6,320 nt of DNA from positions 1 to 6,320 of the forward strand of contig CANCEQ010000178.1 of NCBI GenBank assembly GCA_947375085.1. The letters are read 5' to 3'. The position numbers and the translations under genes were made by a program. The notes below the pieces were generated by a model. The model saw nothing but the letters and a program-made list of their open reading frames with translations, did no database searches and had not been told where the DNA came from. The DNA is from Flavobacteriales bacterium (GTDB taxonomy: Bacteria > Bacteroidota > Bacteroidia > Flavobacteriales > Crocinitomicaceae). Each line of letters starts with the position of its first letter. The stretch's first letter is position 1. Positions 1-6,173 of this stretch are shown here, one piece after another.

Positions 1-189
1 AATGAAGCTGTTCCTTCGAATTTCTGGGATATAATTAGAGACTTAATGACCAGTGAATTCAAAAAAGATGAATTTACAGTTGGTCTATGTCAGGGTATTG
101 AAATGGCGGGAGAACATTTAAAAGCTCATTTCCCTTATCAAAAAGACGATACTAACGAATTGACAAACGATATTTCATTCGAGGATTAA
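1..189 (+). CDS. TPM-domain protein, C-terminal part (5' end outside window)
   Basis: An open frame enters from the left edge and ends at TAA (187-189), giving the last 62 residues of a protein. The visible part includes a stretch reading FWDIIRDLMTSEFKKDEF, then GIEMAGEHLKAHFPY, then a short acidic tail (NELTNDISFED). This matches, as I remember the family, the end of the small soluble TPM (TLP18.3/Psb32/MOLO-1) proteins of Bacteroidota, where a helix of the form GI..AGE.L..HFPY closes the domain and a tail of the form DD.NEL...IS follows. No membrane segment or glycine-rich tail is present, unlike the next gene. In related genomes a lemA gene often precedes such a TPM pair; this would lie to the left and cannot be seen. 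The molecular role is not settled; TPM domains are linked to envelope protein quality control and to phosphatase activity in plants. The family call is fairly secure, the function is not. Confidence 0.8.
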   Translation, partial: NEAVPSNFWDIIRDLMTSEFKKDEFTVGLCQGIEMAGEHLKAHFPYQKDDTNELTNDISFED

Positions 190-223
190 TTCATAATATT
201 TCATACTTACTTATACTTTTTCA

Positions 224-1015
224 ATGTTTCGTTCGCTTATAACATTCTTACTTTTTTCATTTTTCACGATTGTTTCTTTTGGACAAAAAGGTATTCCTGA
301 TGCTCCAAATCCTCCAAGATTGGTTAATAATTTATCTTCAGCTTTTCCTGATTTTATTTCAGGTGCTGAACAAGAATTATTAGAACAAAAGTTGGAAAAT
401 TTTGCCAATGAAACATCTAATCAAATTACAATTGTTATTGTAGATGATCTTGCTGGTTATGAACCTTGGGAATATGCTACTGAGTTAGGTGAAAAATGGA
501 AAGTTGGACAAGAAAAGGAAGATAATGGTATTATCATTTTAATAAAACCAACCGGAGGAAAAGGGGAACGTAAATATTTTATTGCTCCCGGTAAAGGTCT
601 AGAAGGCGCAATCCCTGATGGAATCTGTAGGCAAATAGAGGATAATGAATTACTACCAAATTTAAAAGAAGGTAATTTTTATGCAGCACTAGATCAAACA
701 ACGGATGTTTTGATGAAGCTTGCTAAAGGTGAATATAACTCAAAAGATTACGCTAAAAAACACGGTAGTTCTGGGTCACTTTTAAAAGTAATTATCATTG
801 TGATAATGATTGTTGTCTTCTTTATCGTTATGAATCAACGCGGTGGAAATGGTAGAGGTGGAAATGGATTTACAATGGGTGCTGGAGGTATGTTCTTCGG
901 TAGTGGTTTCGGCGGCGGTTCTGGCTTTGGAGGAGGATCCTCTGGAGGAGGAGGAGGTTTTGGTGGTTTCGGCGGAGGAGGCTTCGGCGGAGGAGGCTCT
1001 GGAGGAAGTTGGTAA
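224..1015 (+). CDS. Exported, membrane-anchored TPM-domain protein with glycine-rich tail (YgcG-like)
   Basis: The protein has 263 residues. Residues 1-20 form a signal peptide (hydrophobic LITFLLFSFFTIVSF, likely cut before Q21). A TPM domain spans about 37-168: it begins with a segment like VNNLSSAFPDF, contains the strand QITIVIVDDL (67-76), the helix with GEKWKVGQ (89-96), the strand DNGIIILI (100-107) and the turn GKGLEGAIPD (123-132). A single transmembrane helix follows at about 186-203, and residues 207-263 are almost all Gly, Ser and Phe, ending in GGSW. This order (signal, TPM, helix, Gly-rich tail ending in Trp) is typical of the family. The ATG at 224 is chosen because it gives a complete signal peptide; no Shine-Dalgarno is visible. 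The gene starts 34 bases after the preceding TPM gene, so the two are probably cotranscribed. Likely role: envelope-localised partner of LemA/TPM proteins, exact activity unknown. Confidence 0.9.
   Translation: MFRSLITFLLFSFFTIVSFGQKGIPDAPNPPRLVNNLSSAFPDFISGAEQELLEQKLENFANETSNQITIVIVDDLAGYEPWEYATELGEKWKVGQEKEDNGIIILIKPTGGKGERKYFIAPGKGLEGAIPDGICRQIEDNELLPNLKEGNFYAALDQTTDVLMKLAKGEYNSKDYAKKHGSSGSLLKVIIIVIMIVVFFIVMNQRGGNGRGGNGFTMGAGGMFFGSGFGGGSGFGGGSSGGGGGFGGFGGGGFGGGGSGGSW
968..997 (+). repeat. 15-base perfect tandem duplication in the glycine-rich coding tail
   Basis: The unit TTCGGCGGAGGAGGC occurs twice in direct succession (968-982 and 983-997), each coding for Phe-Gly-Gly-Gly-Gly. Related imperfect copies lie just upstream from about 899. 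The stretch is much richer in G than the rest of the window and keeps the reading frame. It is likely a site of slippage that lengthens or shortens the tail. Confidence 0.85.
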
Positions 1016-1030
1016 TATTGTTAATTTTGG

Positions 1031-1078
1031 ATTATTAATGTTGGATGTTGGATTAATTTAAAATTCAACATTAATAAT
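1031..1078. terminator. Inverted repeat between convergent genes, possible bidirectional terminator
   Basis: ATTATTAATGTTG (1031-1043) is mirrored exactly by CAACATTAATAAT (1066-1078). Three further pairs inside (one G-T) extend the stem to 16 pairs around a 16-base loop. The repeat sits between the stop of the plus-strand TPM gene and the stop of the minus-strand flavoprotein gene, and its right end reaches the last base of the minus-strand stop codon. It is AT-rich and lacks a good T-run, so termination is inferred from position and symmetry only. Confidence 0.5.
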
Positions 1079-2298
1079 TAAACATTCTTCCCGGCAATCC
1101 AACCAGTTGTCCATGCGGCTTGAAAACTAAAACCACCTGTTACGCCATCAATATCTAACACTTCACCTGCGAAATAAATACCAGGTACAACTTTCGATTG
1201 CATCGTTGAAAAATCAACATCATCAAGTGAAATACCTCCTGCTGTTACAAACTCTTCTTTAAAAGTAGTTTTTCCAGATACTTCATATCTATCATTCAAT
1301 AAGGTATTTACGAGTTTATTAATCCCCTTCTTCCCTACATCATTCCATCTCCTATCTGAAGGAATCTCGGTTTTAGTCAATAAAAAATTCCACAAACGAC
1401 TTGTCATCGGAAACGGATTTAAATTTCCAATCATTTTACCACCGTGCTGCTCAATGATTTTATTCATTTCTGATCGTAAATCATCTTCTTTTCGCTCATT
1501 CAACCAATTGACTAAAATAGAAAATTGATAATTTTTATCCGCTAAAATTCTTGCCCCCAAAGCAGACAACTTTAAAATGGCAGGTCCACTCATTCCCCAG
1601 TGAGTTACAAGTAAAGGGCCTTTAGCTGTTAATTTCGTAGCTTCAATTTTTACGGTCGTTTCCTCAACAACATTACCCATAAATTCACACACCGGATTTT
1701 TAGGCATATTAAACGTAAACAAAGAAGGTAATGGGTCGACAATAGTATGACCTAACTTTTCTAACCATTCTAAACTAACTCTTTTTGGATGTCCTCCAGT
1801 TGTAACAATGACTTTATCTACTTTAAATTCTTCATCATTTGATTTTAGTAGAAATGTGCCATCTTCTAAAATATCAATTTGATTAATTCCTGTTTGAATC
1901 TTTATATGAATATTTTTCGATTTCGCTTCTTTCAAAAAACAATCAATAATCGATTGAGATTCATTTGACTTTGGAAAAACACAGTTTTCAGCTAAAATTT
2001 CAAGTGGTACGTTTCTCTTTGTAAACCAATCCATTGTAGATTTAGCATTAAATTGTTCAAATGCTTTACGTAAATGAGTACCTCCTCTCGGATAAAATTT
2101 AGCTAATTCTTTGTTGTCAAAAGTAGCATTGGTAACATTACATCTACCACCACCAGAAATTTTAACTTTTGCTAACGTTTTTGCAGACTTTTCAAAAATA
2201 GTAACTTCATAATCAGGATGATGTTGTTTTACAGATAGTGCAGAAAAAAATCCTGCTGCCCCTCCTCCTATTATTCCAATATGCTTTTGAATCTTCAT
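1078..2298 (-). CDS. NAD(P)/FAD-dependent oxidoreductase, HI0933/YhiN/BaiN family
   Basis: The protein has 406 residues, the usual length for this family. It opens with a Rossmann dinucleotide-binding motif, IGIIGGGAAG at 7-16 (G11, G13, G16), and the acidic residue E36 at the end of the second strand that would hold the adenosine ribose of FAD. The family hallmark KVKISGGGRCNVTN lies at 44-57. A second FAD-contacting block near the C-terminus reads GEVLDIDGVTGGFSFQAAW at 378-396, followed by TTGWIAG. The start is fixed by the Rossmann fold, which begins almost at once after Met1. The family is a flavoprotein of mostly unknown substrate; one member, BaiN, has been assigned to bile-acid reduction in gut clostridia, and there is no reason to transfer that role here. 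The gene is alone on its strand, convergent with the TPM gene and divergent from sod. Family assignment is secure, physiological reaction is not. Confidence 0.93.
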   Translation of the reverse strand: MKIQKHIGIIGGGAAGFFSALSVKQHHPDYEVTIFEKSAKTLAKVKISGGGRCNVTNATFDNKELAKFYPRGGTHLRKAFEQFNAKSTMDWFTKRNVPLEILAENCVFPKSNESQSIIDCFLKEAKSKNIHIKIQTGINQIDILEDGTFLLKSNDEEFKVDKVIVTTGGHPKRVSLEWLEKLGHTIVDPLPSLFTFNMPKNPVCEFMGNVVEETTVKIEATKLTAKGPLLVTHWGMSGPAILKLSALGARILADKNYQFSILVNWLNERKEDDLRSEMNKIIEQHGGKMIGNLNPFPMTSRLWNFLLTKTEIPSDRRWNDVGKKGINKLVNTLLNDRYEVSGKTTFKEEFVTAGGISLDDVDFSTMQSKVVPGIYFAGEVLDIDGVTGGFSFQAAWTTGWIAGKNV

Positions 2299-2302
2299 AC
2301 TA

Positions 2303-2310
2303 CAAATTTA
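2303..2310 (-). promoter_or_regulatory. Possible -7 element of the flavoprotein gene
   Basis: Read on the minus strand this is TAAATTTG, an exact match to the Bacteroidota -7 consensus TAnnTTTG. It ends only 4 bases before the ATG, so transcription from it would begin at or next to the start codon and give a leaderless message. No TTTG is seen at the expected -33 position. The element is also part of a small palindrome (CAAATT T AATTTG, 2303-2315). A chance match in AT-rich DNA is quite possible. Confidence 0.3.
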
Positions 2311-2356
2311 ATTTGAAATATTGAATAAAGCTTACTGATTAACATCATTCCATTAA

Positions 2357-2370
2357 TTAATCTAGATTAA
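2357..2370. promoter_or_regulatory. 14-base perfect palindrome, candidate operator between flavoprotein and sod genes
   Basis: TTAATCTAGATTAA reads the same on both strands. It lies in the 127-base divergent intergenic region, with its right edge 23 bases upstream of the TAACTTTG element of sod, i.e. about where an activator or repressor dimer would sit. The heptamer GATTAAC overlaps its right half (2365-2371) and occurs again at 2337-2343, exactly 28 bases away. A regulatory role is inferred from symmetry and position; no known regulator site is recognised. Confidence 0.4.
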
Positions 2371-2393
2371 CAAAAATGAATGTTTATAAGTTG

Positions 2394-2401
2394 TAACTTT
2401 G
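2394..2401 (+). promoter_or_regulatory. Probable -7 promoter element of the superoxide dismutase gene
   Basis: TAACTTTG matches the Bacteroidota consensus TAnnTTTG in every fixed position. It would place the transcription start near 2406, leaving about 20 bases of A-rich leader before the ATG at 2426. A clear TTTG at -33 is missing, which could mean the promoter depends on an activator. Confidence 0.5.
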
Positions 2402-2425
2402 AATTAATTCTAAAAATTAAAAAAT

Positions 2426-3124
2426 ATGAAATGTATCAAAACAACATTAGTCGCTGCGACTTGTGTAATAAGTTTACTAGGAAATACACAAACGTATTCC
2501 TTACCCAAGCTAAAATATGCTTATAATGCATTAGAACCAAGTATAGATTCAACTACAATGTCTATTCATTATTCTAAACACCATCAAGCATATATTACCA
2601 ACCTTAACAAAGCGATAGTAGGCACTAAAGCGGATTCTATAAGCCTAACAGATTTATTATTAACGACAAGTACTCGTTCTGAAGTAATTAGAAATAATGC
2701 TGGTGGACATTATAACCATTCTTTATTCTGGGAAATTTTAACACCTAAAAAAGACACAAAACCATCTGCAGAATTGTTAAAAGCTATTGAAACAAATTTT
2801 GGATCTCTTGATTCTTTAAAAAAAGTCATTAACAAGGCTGCTTCTACTCGATTTGGATCAGGATGGGCATGGTTGATCGTAACACCAGATAATAAATTAG
2901 TTGTGAGTTCAACACCAAATCAAGATAATCCATTAATGGACATCACAAAAGAAAGAGGTATTCCTGTATTAGGAATAGATGTTTGGGAACATGCTTATTA
3001 CTTAAAATATCAAAATAAGAGAGCTGATTATCTAGGTGCTATCTGGAATGTGATTGATTGGGAAGAAATCTCTAAGAAATATAATTCTGCATTAAACGAT
3101 CCAATATTGAAGAAATTGAAATAA
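2426..3124 (+). CDS. Fe/Mn-family superoxide dismutase with signal peptide (exported, Mn-type signature)
   Basis: The enzyme converts superoxide to hydrogen peroxide and oxygen. The 232-residue product has all four metal ligands: H48 (in IHYSKHHQAY), H98 (in GGHYNHSLFW), D185 and H189 (in DVWEHAYY). G93-G94 and Q166 (in NQDNPL) are the residues usually found in manganese enzymes, whereas iron enzymes carry the active-site Gln in the earlier block, so Mn or cambialistic use is inferred. Cytosolic relatives are about 200 residues; the extra N-terminus here (residues 1 to about 22: KCIKTT, then hydrophobic LVAATCVISLLG) looks like a Sec signal peptide, implying a periplasmic or secreted enzyme. 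The mature domain begins at YSLPKLKYAYNALEP (24-38), the standard SOD start. The ATG is preceded by an A-rich leader and a good -7 element. It is a single-gene unit, bounded by the terminator at 3141-3180. Confidence 0.95.
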   Translation: MKCIKTTLVAATCVISLLGNTQTYSLPKLKYAYNALEPSIDSTTMSIHYSKHHQAYITNLNKAIVGTKADSISLTDLLLTTSTRSEVIRNNAGGHYNHSLFWEILTPKKDTKPSAELLKAIETNFGSLDSLKKVINKAASTRFGSGWAWLIVTPDNKLVVSSTPNQDNPLMDITKERGIPVLGIDVWEHAYYLKYQNKRADYLGAIWNVIDWEEISKKYNSALNDPILKKLK

Positions 3125-3140
3125 CGATTAGATTTTAACA

Positions 3141-3180
3141 AACAAAAAAAAATACCGTTTTAAACGGTATTTTTTTTGTT
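3141..3180. terminator. Bidirectional intrinsic terminator between sod and the porP-like gene
   Basis: The core stem is TACCGTTT (3153-3160) against AAACGGTA (3162-3169). It is flanked on the left by nine A and on the right by eight T, with AAC and GTT closing the outside, so the whole 40 bases form a near-perfect inverted repeat. On either strand a hairpin is followed by a T-run, fitting termination of both the plus-strand sod gene (16 bases upstream) and the minus-strand porP-like gene (15 bases away). Confidence 0.9.
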
Positions 3181-3195
3181 GAATATTTTTAAATC

Positions 3196-4155
3196 CTAAA
3201 ATGAAGGGCACGAAATCGTTTTGAATTTATGAGGTGGCGTCTTACAATTTAAGTTAATCCCTAATGATAATTCATGTGAACCACCTGAAACACCATTATT
3301 TAATTTAGAAACAGTGATATCATAAGAATACCCTATTTTAAACAAATTAGTAGTAAGTCCAGTTGTTAAAATAAAGGCATCTCTATTTCTAAACCACGTT
3401 CCAACTGTTAAAGCTCCATGCTTAACATAAGTACCAATATTTAATTGAGTGAATCCATTTTGATATGAATAAATAATTGCCGGCATAATCATAGTCATGT
3501 TACTAAACTTTGACTCTTTACCTAATTGAATATTTGCTGATGCGTGAGCGGTTAGTCTTATAGGTAGTTTGTCGTTTGTACCATGAATCATAGATTCATT
3601 TGGTTGAGTTAAGTGATTAGCTGCTATACCGAAATTAATATTTTTACTAAACGCCAATAAACCGGCAGATGCATCAAAAAAACCAAAATTTCCCCCTCGA
3701 ACTTTATCCCCCGTTGAATAGATAAAACCTTTTCTAGGATCAATCATATCTCCAAAAGTTAATTTACTCCAATCCAATGATTTTTGTTCCCAGGTAGCTT
3801 TCGCTCCAAATTTTAAAGACCATTTTCGGGTTAAAGGCATATGATACGAATAAACCAAACTTCCAGTTGTCGTATTAATCGTTTTTGCTTGTAAGTCATT
3901 AACTAAAATTATTCCTATTCCTCCTGATATATTTCTAAAATACTGATCGTATGAAGCAGCATAACTTACATAATTACCAGTTAAATTAGGCCATTGATTT
4001 CTATAATTCATTGCAAATCTGGGACATCCATGTGAGCCAGCAAATGCAGGATTTAAATATACTGGATTAGAATAAAATTGAGTGAATTCCAAATCTTGAG
4101 AAAAAATAACTCCAGATATAAAAATCGCAAATATTATAGAAAGAAAATGTCTCAT
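3196..4155 (-). CDS. PorP/SprF family outer-membrane protein (type IX secretion/gliding associated)
   Basis: The protein has 319 residues, typical for the family. Residues 1-19 are a signal peptide (FLSIIFAIFISGVIFS) cut before Q20. The mature N-terminus carries the family signature QDLEFTQFYSNPVYLNPAFAG (20-40), with YRNQWP at 51-56. The remainder is rich in alternating short strands with aromatic residues, as expected of an outer-membrane beta-barrel. The end GGSHELSLGIN (291-301) followed by C304 and TISCPSF (313-319) is also characteristic. PorP and SprF act with the type IX secretion system; SprF-like proteins help deliver or anchor a partner adhesin that is usually encoded just upstream. 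No such partner is present here: the neighbours are sod (convergent) and an acyl-CoA ligase (divergent). The start at 4155 is set by the signal peptide. Which substrate it serves cannot be told. Confidence 0.93.
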   Translation of the reverse strand: MRHFLSIIFAIFISGVIFSQDLEFTQFYSNPVYLNPAFAGSHGCPRFAMNYRNQWPNLTGNYVSYAASYDQYFRNISGGIGIILVNDLQAKTINTTTGSLVYSYHMPLTRKWSLKFGAKATWEQKSLDWSKLTFGDMIDPRKGFIYSTGDKVRGGNFGFFDASAGLLAFSKNINFGIAANHLTQPNESMIHGTNDKLPIRLTAHASANIQLGKESKFSNMTMIMPAIIYSYQNGFTQLNIGTYVKHGALTVGTWFRNRDAFILTTGLTTNLFKIGYSYDITVSKLNNGVSGGSHELSLGINLNCKTPPHKFKTISCPSF

Positions 4156-4199
4156 ACTTTAGTACTAGTTCATAAATTAAAACTATAACGATAGTGTCG

Positions 4200-4229
4200 T
4201 AAATATAAATATTTTTATCATATTTCAAA
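4200..4229 (-). promoter_or_regulatory. Candidate promoter of the porP-like gene
   Basis: Read on the minus strand, TTTG (4229-4226) is followed after 18 bases by TATATTTA (4207-4200), seven of eight positions of the element TAnnTTTG at an accepted spacing. Transcription would start near 4195 and give a leader of about 40 bases. The region is AT-rich, so a chance match cannot be excluded. Confidence 0.45.
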
Positions 4230-4306
4230 TTATTATGAAGTGAAATCTTTCAAAATGCCCTTCCCAATGAATATTTAGTTTTAAAATCATTCGTTTTTTT
4301 AAATCT

Positions 4307-4335
4307 TTTTAATTAGTTTCGGATTAATAAAATTG
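4307..4335 (+). promoter_or_regulatory. Weak candidate promoter of the acyl-CoA ligase gene
   Basis: TAAAATTG (4328-4335) differs from TAnnTTTG at one position and lies 22 bases before the ATG. A TTTT (4307-4310) stands 17 bases upstream where TTTG would be expected. Apart from this and the porP promoter, I see nothing convincing in the 202-base gap between the two divergent genes. Confidence 0.25.
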
Positions 4336-4357
4336 GCTTCTATTTAACACTAAGAAA

Positions 4358-6124
4358 ATGATGAAAATTGAAAGACTTTTTGATATACCTTATTATCAAC
4401 TAGAAAAGTACCCCAATGATAAAATGTTTGTTACTAAGTCAAACAATAATTGGATTGGCATTTCTACACAACATTTCATTGAAAAAGTGAATTTAATTTC
4501 AAGGGGATTAATTTCTTTAGGAATTGAGGCTGGTGATAAGGTTTGTATTGCTTCTAGCAATAGGGTTGAATGGAATATAATGGACGTTGCTATTCAACAA
4601 ACTGGTGCAATTGTCGTTCCTATCTATCCAAATATTTCATTGCATGATTATCGATATATTTTTAACGATGCTGGAATTAAATTATGTGTCGTTGATTCAA
4701 AAGAATTATTTGAAAAAATTAATATAATAAAAGACGAAATCGAGTCATTTAATTACTTATTTACTTTTAATGAAATAGAAGGAATACCTAATTGGAATAA
4801 AATTTCAGACAAATCAAGTGAATCTCCAATTGAATTAGTTGAACTTCGTAAATCTACTATCAAAAATTTAGATTTAGCTACGATAATTTACACTTCTGGA
4901 ACTACTGGAAATCCGAAAGGTGTAATGCTATCTCACAACAATTTGATTTCTAATGTTCAAGGGTGTAGACCAAAAATACCAGCTAATGAACATTCAAGAG
5001 TACTTTCATTTCTTCCAGCTTGTCATGTTTATGAAAGAATGCTCCATTATTTATATATGACAATAGGTGCAAGTATTTATTTTGCTGAGTCTTTAGACAC
5101 AATTGGTGAAAATATAAAAGAAGTTAAACCTCAAGTTTTTACAGCCGTACCTCGATTAATTGAAAAGGTCTTTGATAAAATTATGGCAAAAGGAGAAGAA
5201 CTTACAGGTATCAAAAGAAAACTTTTCTTTTGGGCGGTAAAATTGGCTGAAAACTACGAATTCGAGGGTAAATCAGTATGGTATAGCATTAAGTTAATTA
5301 TAGCTCGAAAATTAATATTCTCTAAATGGCAAGAAGCTTTAGGAGGAGAAGTCAAAGCAATTGTTTCCGGAAGTGCTGCTCTTCAACCGCGTTTAGCTAG
5401 AATGTTTTTTGCTGCTAAACTACCTGTTTTAGAAGGATATGGATTAACCGAAACTTCTCCTGTAATTTCAGTAAATTGTTTTCAAAAGGGGATCAGAATT
5501 GGTACTGTAGGTACTTTACTAGAAAATGTACAAGTAAAATTTGCTGAAGATGGTGAAATTCTAGTAAAAGGTCCTAACGTTATGATGGGGTATTATAAAT
5601 TACCTGAAAAAACGAAAGAGGAAATTGATGAAGAAGGTTGGTTCCACACTGGTGATATAGGTCAATTTATCGAAGGTAAGTTCTTAAAAATAACGGATCG
5701 AAAAAAAGAGATTTTTAAAACCTCTGGAGGTAAATACATTGTCCCACAAGCAATGGAAAACAAATTTAAAGAATCTAGATTTATAGAACAAATGATGGTT
5801 GTTGGTGAAAATCAAAAATTTCCTGCAGCCTTTATTGTTCCAAATTTCGCCTACATAAAAGAATGGATTGGAAAAGAGAATATTCAATGTTCTGACACCT
5901 CTAACATCTCAATTTGCACAAATCAACAAGTAATTGATCGTATAAATGAAGAAATTTCAAATTTCAATAAAGGATATGGTAATTGGGAGCAAATTAAAAA
6001 AGTCGTTTTATTTGATAAAGAATTTTCTGTAGAAGGTGGTGAATTAACTCCAACACTTAAATTAAAAAGAAAAATAATCTTAGAAAAATATAAAGATAAA
6101 TTTGAGAGTATCTATTGCGATTAA
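4358..6124 (+). CDS. Long-chain fatty acid-CoA ligase (AMP-forming, FadD15/FAA1 type)
   Basis: The enzyme activates fatty acids with ATP to acyl-AMP and then to acyl-CoA, feeding beta-oxidation or lipid synthesis. The 588 residues, close to the usual size of about 590-600, carry the full set of adenylate-forming motifs: the P-loop TSGTTGNPKG (179-188), YGLTETSP (361-368), GWFHTGD (427-433) with D433 for the ribose, TDRKKE (446-451) at the hinge followed by FKTSGGKYIVPQ (453-464), and the C-terminal LTPTLKLKR (563-571), where K568 is the likely catalytic lysine. The GKWEQ-like region (GNWEQIKK) and GGELTPT ending are typical of the Bacteroidota FAA1-like branch. No signal peptide or membrane helix is evident. 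Two ATG codons stand side by side (4358 and 4361); either could be used, with no clear ribosome binding site. The gene stands alone, divergent from porP, and ends inside a long hairpin. Exact chain-length preference is unknown. Confidence 0.95.
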   Translation: MMKIERLFDIPYYQLEKYPNDKMFVTKSNNNWIGISTQHFIEKVNLISRGLISLGIEAGDKVCIASSNRVEWNIMDVAIQQTGAIVVPIYPNISLHDYRYIFNDAGIKLCVVDSKELFEKINIIKDEIESFNYLFTFNEIEGIPNWNKISDKSSESPIELVELRKSTIKNLDLATIIYTSGTTGNPKGVMLSHNNLISNVQGCRPKIPANEHSRVLSFLPACHVYERMLHYLYMTIGASIYFAESLDTIGENIKEVKPQVFTAVPRLIEKVFDKIMAKGEELTGIKRKLFFWAVKLAENYEFEGKSVWYSIKLIIARKLIFSKWQEALGGEVKAIVSGSAALQPRLARMFFAAKLPVLEGYGLTETSPVISVNCFQKGIRIGTVGTLLENVQVKFAEDGEILVKGPNVMMGYYKLPEKTKEEIDEEGWFHTGDIGQFIEGKFLKITDRKKEIFKTSGGKYIVPQAMENKFKESRFIEQMMVVGENQKFPAAFIVPNFAYIKEWIGKENIQCSDTSNISICTNQQVIDRINEEISNFNKGYGNWEQIKKVVLFDKEFSVEGGELTPTLKLKRKIILEKYKDKFESIYCD

Positions 6125-6173
6125 AAATAAAAAGAGGAGTTATTAAATAACTCCTCTTTTTATTTTTAATCGC
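6117..6173 (+). terminator. Perfect 27-base inverted repeat overlapping the ligase stop codon; intrinsic terminator
   Basis: The left arm (6117-6143) and right arm (6147-6173) are exact reverse complements, separated by only TAA (6144-6146). The GC-containing part GAGGAGTTAT / ATAACTCCTC forms the apical stem, followed by TTTTTATTTTT on the 3' side, so the inner part works as an ordinary terminator with a T-rich tail. The outer pairs extend through the last codons and stop (6122-6124) of the ligase gene. The symmetry would also make it work on the minus strand. Confidence 0.88.

Noticed and set aside
211..408. Minus-strand open frame of 65 codons
   Set aside because: It lies antisense to the start of the TPM gene, resembles no family I know, and the plus-strand gene has clear domain support.
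843..1061. Plus-strand open frame of 72 codons, rich in Glu and Val
   Set aside because: It is the shifted frame of the glycine-rich repeat of the TPM gene; its low-complexity composition is a by-product of GGA/GGT codons.
2426..2470. Lipoprotein signal in the SOD (Cys13)
   Set aside because: The residue before the Cys is Thr and the Cys comes too early in the hydrophobic core, so there is no lipobox; an ordinary signal peptide fits better.
4182..4195. Short inverted repeat ACTAT-AACG-ATAGT in the porP leader
   Set aside because: Only five pairs of AT-rich sequence; likely chance, and too weak to call an operator or hairpin.
5684..5887. Minus-strand open frame of 67 codons
   Set aside because: It is antisense to the conserved C-terminal domain of the acyl-CoA ligase, which is intact in the other direction.
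5860..5930. Cys-containing segment of the ligase (IQCSDTSNISICTNQQ) as an inserted metal site
   Set aside because: The segment corresponds to the variable linker in the C-terminal domain of FAA1-like ligases; two cysteines 10 residues apart give no recognisable metal motif.
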